Assembly (NCBI RefSeq): GCF_029227915.1
Contig: NC_079884.1
Span: forward strand, 21,948,001 to 22,012,000
Reading direction: 5' to 3'
Source: Hydractinia symbiolongicarpus
Lineage: Eukaryota; Cnidaria; Hydrozoa; Anthoathecata; Hydractiniidae
Length of the DNA: 64,000 bases
Shown: piece by piece, positions 60,736 to 64,000 of the stretch
How positions within the stretch are numbered: the first letter of the stretch is position 1
Layout of the letters: each line of letters begins with the position of its first letter
Translations under genes and position numbers: made by a program
The notes under the pieces: generated by a model
Seen by the model: the letters and a program-made list of their open reading frames with translations, nothing else
The model's database searches: none
What the model was told of the DNA's origin: nothing

Positions 60736-62949
60736 TTATTCAAATAGATTTTACTACTTTATCTGAAATGTTCGATAAGGACGATTATTTTACAAAATTC
60801 GATCTTCAGTCCGGTTTCCATCAGATCGAAATTCATCCGGAGTATACAATTTCCTGGGGTTCACATGGACTTTTCCAAACGGAGAAACAAGAATTTTCAG
60901 TTCGTCGTACTGCCTTTTGGTCTTGACCCCGCTTGTTATGTTTTTACTAAAGTTTTGCCACCATTTGTTAAAAAATAGAGAGCTGCCGGAATTCGTAGCA
61001 TTCTTTACATCGACGGCGATATAAATGGCGAGCGAAATTACCAAAGAGTGCTTACGCAGCAATACTGGTTCAAAAAACGTACTTTCAGAGGGATTTGTCG
61101 TAAATCAAATTAAAAGCGATTTCCAACACAAGCAAATAGATGAATGGTTAGGCACCATTATTGACACCAAAAACATGACATTTACTGACCTGAAACAAAA
61201 ATTAATAAATTACTTAATAGTATCATGAACATTTTGAGTAAGAAACATTGTTTAGCAAAACAGACATCAAAACTCGCTGGTCAATTATCTTCAATGCACC
61301 CGGCTATCGGAACGTTAGTTCGGCTCTTCACACGTCATGTGTACCGACTCGTTGAAACCCGCGAAACGGGGTATCAACCAATAATTTTTATACGGCCAAG
61401 TTAAAACAGAAATGCTTCCTCAGTGGGTACCTAGAAAACAAAACAAACTAGCAGATGAATTAAGTAGAGTAAATAATTCGGATAATTGGGGCGTTGATAA
61501 TAAGACTTACAAAATGTGTTTTTGACAAATTTTATTCTTTAACTAGCATTCAGCTGTATACTACAGCCATGATCACGTTTGACAATTATAAGTATGTTAT
61601 CTCTATATGTATACAAAATTTGTTATTTTTAAACCGTTTTACGGACCATTCACAGTAAATAGATTTGCAGATGACAAAAATAAAAAGATAAGTAAGTTTA
61701 ATTTGAATTTTATTACCCAGGGACTACTTTAGTTGTCGCTTTTACGGAAAAATAGAGTTGCGAAAATAACTAAATTTGTCCACCCATCAATTTAGTCGGA
61801 TCAGTTTTGCGTCACATGAGGATTTGCGAATCCAGTGAAACAGTTCTCGTACCACTTTGGAAATCAGCGCATTTTTGGCCGTTATTTTACCCCGATGGCG
61901 TACATTTGGCTAGCTTTATAAAAGAATTTGGAGTTGTGGATCCATCTTTTATTTCGGATTGTAATAATACGGTTTTACCAGTTATGCCAATTTGAGTTCA
62001 ATAGCTTTAAAATTTCAATCGTTTGAAGCAGACATTAAATAAATGCGTAAAATTACCGTTATTGCTTATTAGTGATCAAATCCTGGTTTACAACGGATAT
62101 TTTATACTCCGTAGTAACGGTACAAAAATGAGTCAAGAAAAAGATATGAAACCAACATAGTTTTTCAAGACGAAAAGCTTGAAAGCCAACTTAATTCTAT
62201 ATTTCTTATCCCCTAGACGGAAGGCCGTAGAGCCAAGCGTATTTGCTATTCGGGAGGCCGTAGAGTTAAGCGTAAAACATTTTAGTTGCAATTCCCCAGA
62301 AGGAAAGCCTTAGTGCTAACTGCAGTAATAAAACGAATTAACAGATGGGATTTGGTCAGAAAGTTGAACTTTAAAAAGCAGGGCGTTATTAGCATTGGCA
62401 TCTTCTCTTCCGAATGTTATTGAATCAGGCTTGTGATCTTCCTCTAACATCAAATATCACACTGGTTGGAAGCGGTGGTTAACGTGGTGCAAAGATAATC
62501 AGGAAGCTCATAGTATGCCAGGAAAACCATTTTTTGTGGCACTATTTTTTAATCATATTGTGCAAAGCTACAAAACAAAAGGCGCGCTGATGTCCGCATT
62601 TTACGGCATACGTTGGGGACATAACATTACCGGACAAGGATCACCAACTGATCATCCATTCGTTCAATTAGATTTTGTAGGTTGTTTAAGACTTGCTGCT
62701 TCCAGAAAAGGAAAGAAAGAAACCTAAGGATCCTATTTCTCCAGAAGTGCTTAAGGTGATTTTCCATAAATACTGCAAAAATTCGCCAAGTATTTCTGAC
62801 ATGCGACATTTAGTCATGTGCTTTCTCGGCTTTGCTAGCTTTTTTAGAATTCAAGAACTTTTAGCTGTACGCTTAGGAGATATGGCCCTTAAAGCTTCTC
62901 ATCTGGAGGAGCTACTGCAGCATCTTCCAATGCAGTTACATGCATGACC

Positions 62950-63718
62950 CGACAGAAGAAACATTAAAGACATCGAAGTCTCTAGGATTCTAATCTTATT
63001 GACGAACAACGTGGTATAAACTTAAACCTGCTACTCTTCAGTCTTTTCTCAGTCTCGGTTTGCTGCCGCTTTTCGAACGAGGCCGAATAAAAAAAAGTCG
63101 GGAATACAGGTTTGGCAATGGTGGTTGTGTGAAATATTTTGGTTTAAATTAATTAAATTATATAGAAACTGTGGTTGAAGTGAATGTTATTGAAAATTTA
63201 GTTGAAAGTATAACTTGTGGCTGTTTTTGAAGGGTTCAAGTTGTGTAAATTCGCAGCATCTACGCATTTTAATAATAAGAAAGATATAATACCACAATAT
63301 ATTGTAGAAAATCAAAAGGGGAAGCTATCATAAAAGATCTGAAAAATGGATGGAAAGTCTCAGGAAAAACGGTACAGTAAATTAAATAGTATGTCTATAC
63401 AGCTCAGAAACGTGAATGGTAAATGTTGAAAGGGAAATGCATTTTTAAAAAATACATTACTTTAGGTGCAAAAAACGTTGAACAATTTACTTCTTTTTTA
63501 ATCACCAACTAAGTCCCCTCTTTAAACGCCTTCTTTAACAGACGTCGGGGCGTTTAATAGAAGAAATACTACCAGAGGCGTTGTTATGGGTAAAAACAAA
63601 TGACAAGTTTTTTTGGGTGAGTAAACAAAGCGGGGGAACTTCCTGTAAACCTTTTTCACTTCCTGAAGCTCGAATGTTGAACAGACAAACATTCCCTTTA
63701 AACATTCGAATGAAGATA
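62950..63718. other. Intergenic, no gene seen
   Basis: AT-rich sequence; near 63500-63555 the words TTTAAACGCC and GGGGCGTTTAATAG recall similar AACGCCC words near 30900-30965, perhaps ends of an old DNA element. Confidence 0.35.
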
Positions 63719-63997
63719 TCTATATAATAATACGCCAGTTCCGTGTGTCTGTAACAGGCAAAGTGGATATGTTCATTTTCCTTTAATCTTACCGAAATTT
63801 TCTTTGAAGTAACCGAAAAATGCATGTCTAATATGTTAAATTTTCTGACGCTACGGCGCGACGTCAATAACACCACTTTAACGTCAATATCCTATATTAA
63901 ATTAATGAAGCCGTTACAGTGCACTTAAAACTTTGAGGCCAAATAACTTGGAAACGAGGTGGTGACGTCAATGATTTTTCACTGCGTGGGTAACTAG
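63719..63997 (+). mobile_element. Helitron-like element of a second type
   Basis: 5' end TCTATATAATAATACGCC after a host A, with a GTGTGTCTGTAAC segment. The candidate 3' end is TGCGTGGGTAACTAG (CTAG at 63994-63997). The internal GACGTCAAT repeats differ from the shorter Helitrons elsewhere in the window, and the 3' hairpin is not obvious. Confidence 0.45.
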
Positions 63998-64000
63998 GGG

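Larger units (their letters stand above)
57060..62950 (+). mobile_element. Dead DIRS-like (tyrosine-recombinase) retroelement, interrupted
   Basis: Pieces in DIRS order on the plus strand. Gag-like part 57075-57700 (EGKKIIEKRQKLIKLADRED; DNSEDEKR). RT start 57780-58105 (LSASPFVSHIIEY, PYCSNPLTIVE, LRLVIDVRH). RT continuation 60736-61230 (YFTKFDLQSGFHQIEI, GIRSILYID, then EWLGTIIDTKNMTFTD). RNase H region 61230-61990 (SSMHPAIGTLVRLFTRH; QWVPRKQNKLADELSR; WKSAHFWPLFYPDGV). Tyrosine recombinase 62510-62945 (ISPEVLKVIFHKYC, MCFLGFASFFRIQELLAV). Many frameshifts and stops are present, part of the RNase H region is missing, and the recombinase breaks off before its catalytic C-terminus, so the element is inactive. 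A Penelope-like element splits the RT gene. Terminal repeats were not identified. Confidence 0.8.

Overview
The window is eukaryotic and looks like an early-branching animal, most likely a cnidarian and probably a hydrozoan. The DNA is AT-rich, genes are split by GT-AG introns of about 50 bp to over 4 kb, and the gene families are typical of animals: a class A GPCR, discoidin (F5/8C), LDL-receptor class A, PAN/apple, tectonin-like, LamG-like and fibrinogen-like modules. Mobile DNA is of the kind common in cnidarians: tRNA-derived SINEs, small Helitrons, DIRS and Penelope retroelements. The species cannot be named from the sequence alone. There are no prokaryotic operons, rRNA genes or CRISPR arrays. 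All gene models were built by hand from splice sites, reading phase and domain logic.

Left part (1-21 kb). A single-exon GPCR gene lies on the minus strand (758-1690), followed by a piggyBac-like MITE and two SINE copies. The main gene of the window follows on the plus strand at 5824-15379. Its eight exons join in phase into a 730-residue type I membrane receptor with a signal peptide, two F5/8C domains, a domain resembling the DS-like domain of discoidin domain receptors (DDRs), one transmembrane helix, and a cytoplasmic tail. In place of a kinase, the tail carries thirteen exact 11-residue repeats of the form YxxL-x7, which is ITAM spacing. Further right are a dead DDE transposase (17.3-18.6 kb) and a small secreted PAN-like gene (20667-20999) with a partial copy of its 5' end upstream.

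Middle part (21-47 kb). A plus-strand multi-exon gene (23656-30783) encodes two tandem tectonin-like repeats, a LamG-like segment and a fibrinogen-like C-terminal module. It lacks a recognised first exon and has a one-base frameshift in its last exon. Two tandem minus-strand paralogues (38798-35979 and 46559-44425) encode secreted LDLa-F5/8C proteins with matching intron phases; only the first has a Thr-rich stalk.

Right part (47-64 kb). A minus-strand unit (49221-47983) has a textbook TATA/Inr promoter and one 413-codon reading frame broken only by two in-frame TAA codons. Then comes a repeat desert and a dead DIRS-like retroelement (gag, RT, RNase H and tyrosine recombinase pieces, about 57.1-62.9 kb) whose RT gene is split by a dead Penelope-like element. 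Short non-autonomous Helitrons with one shared hairpin end are scattered through the window, some as head-to-tail pairs.

Taken together, the locus is rich in fast-evolving extracellular recognition proteins (discoidin, LDLa, PAN, lectin-like). The DDR-like receptor with the ITAM-like array is the one candidate signalling receptor among them; any link to recognition or immunity is inference.
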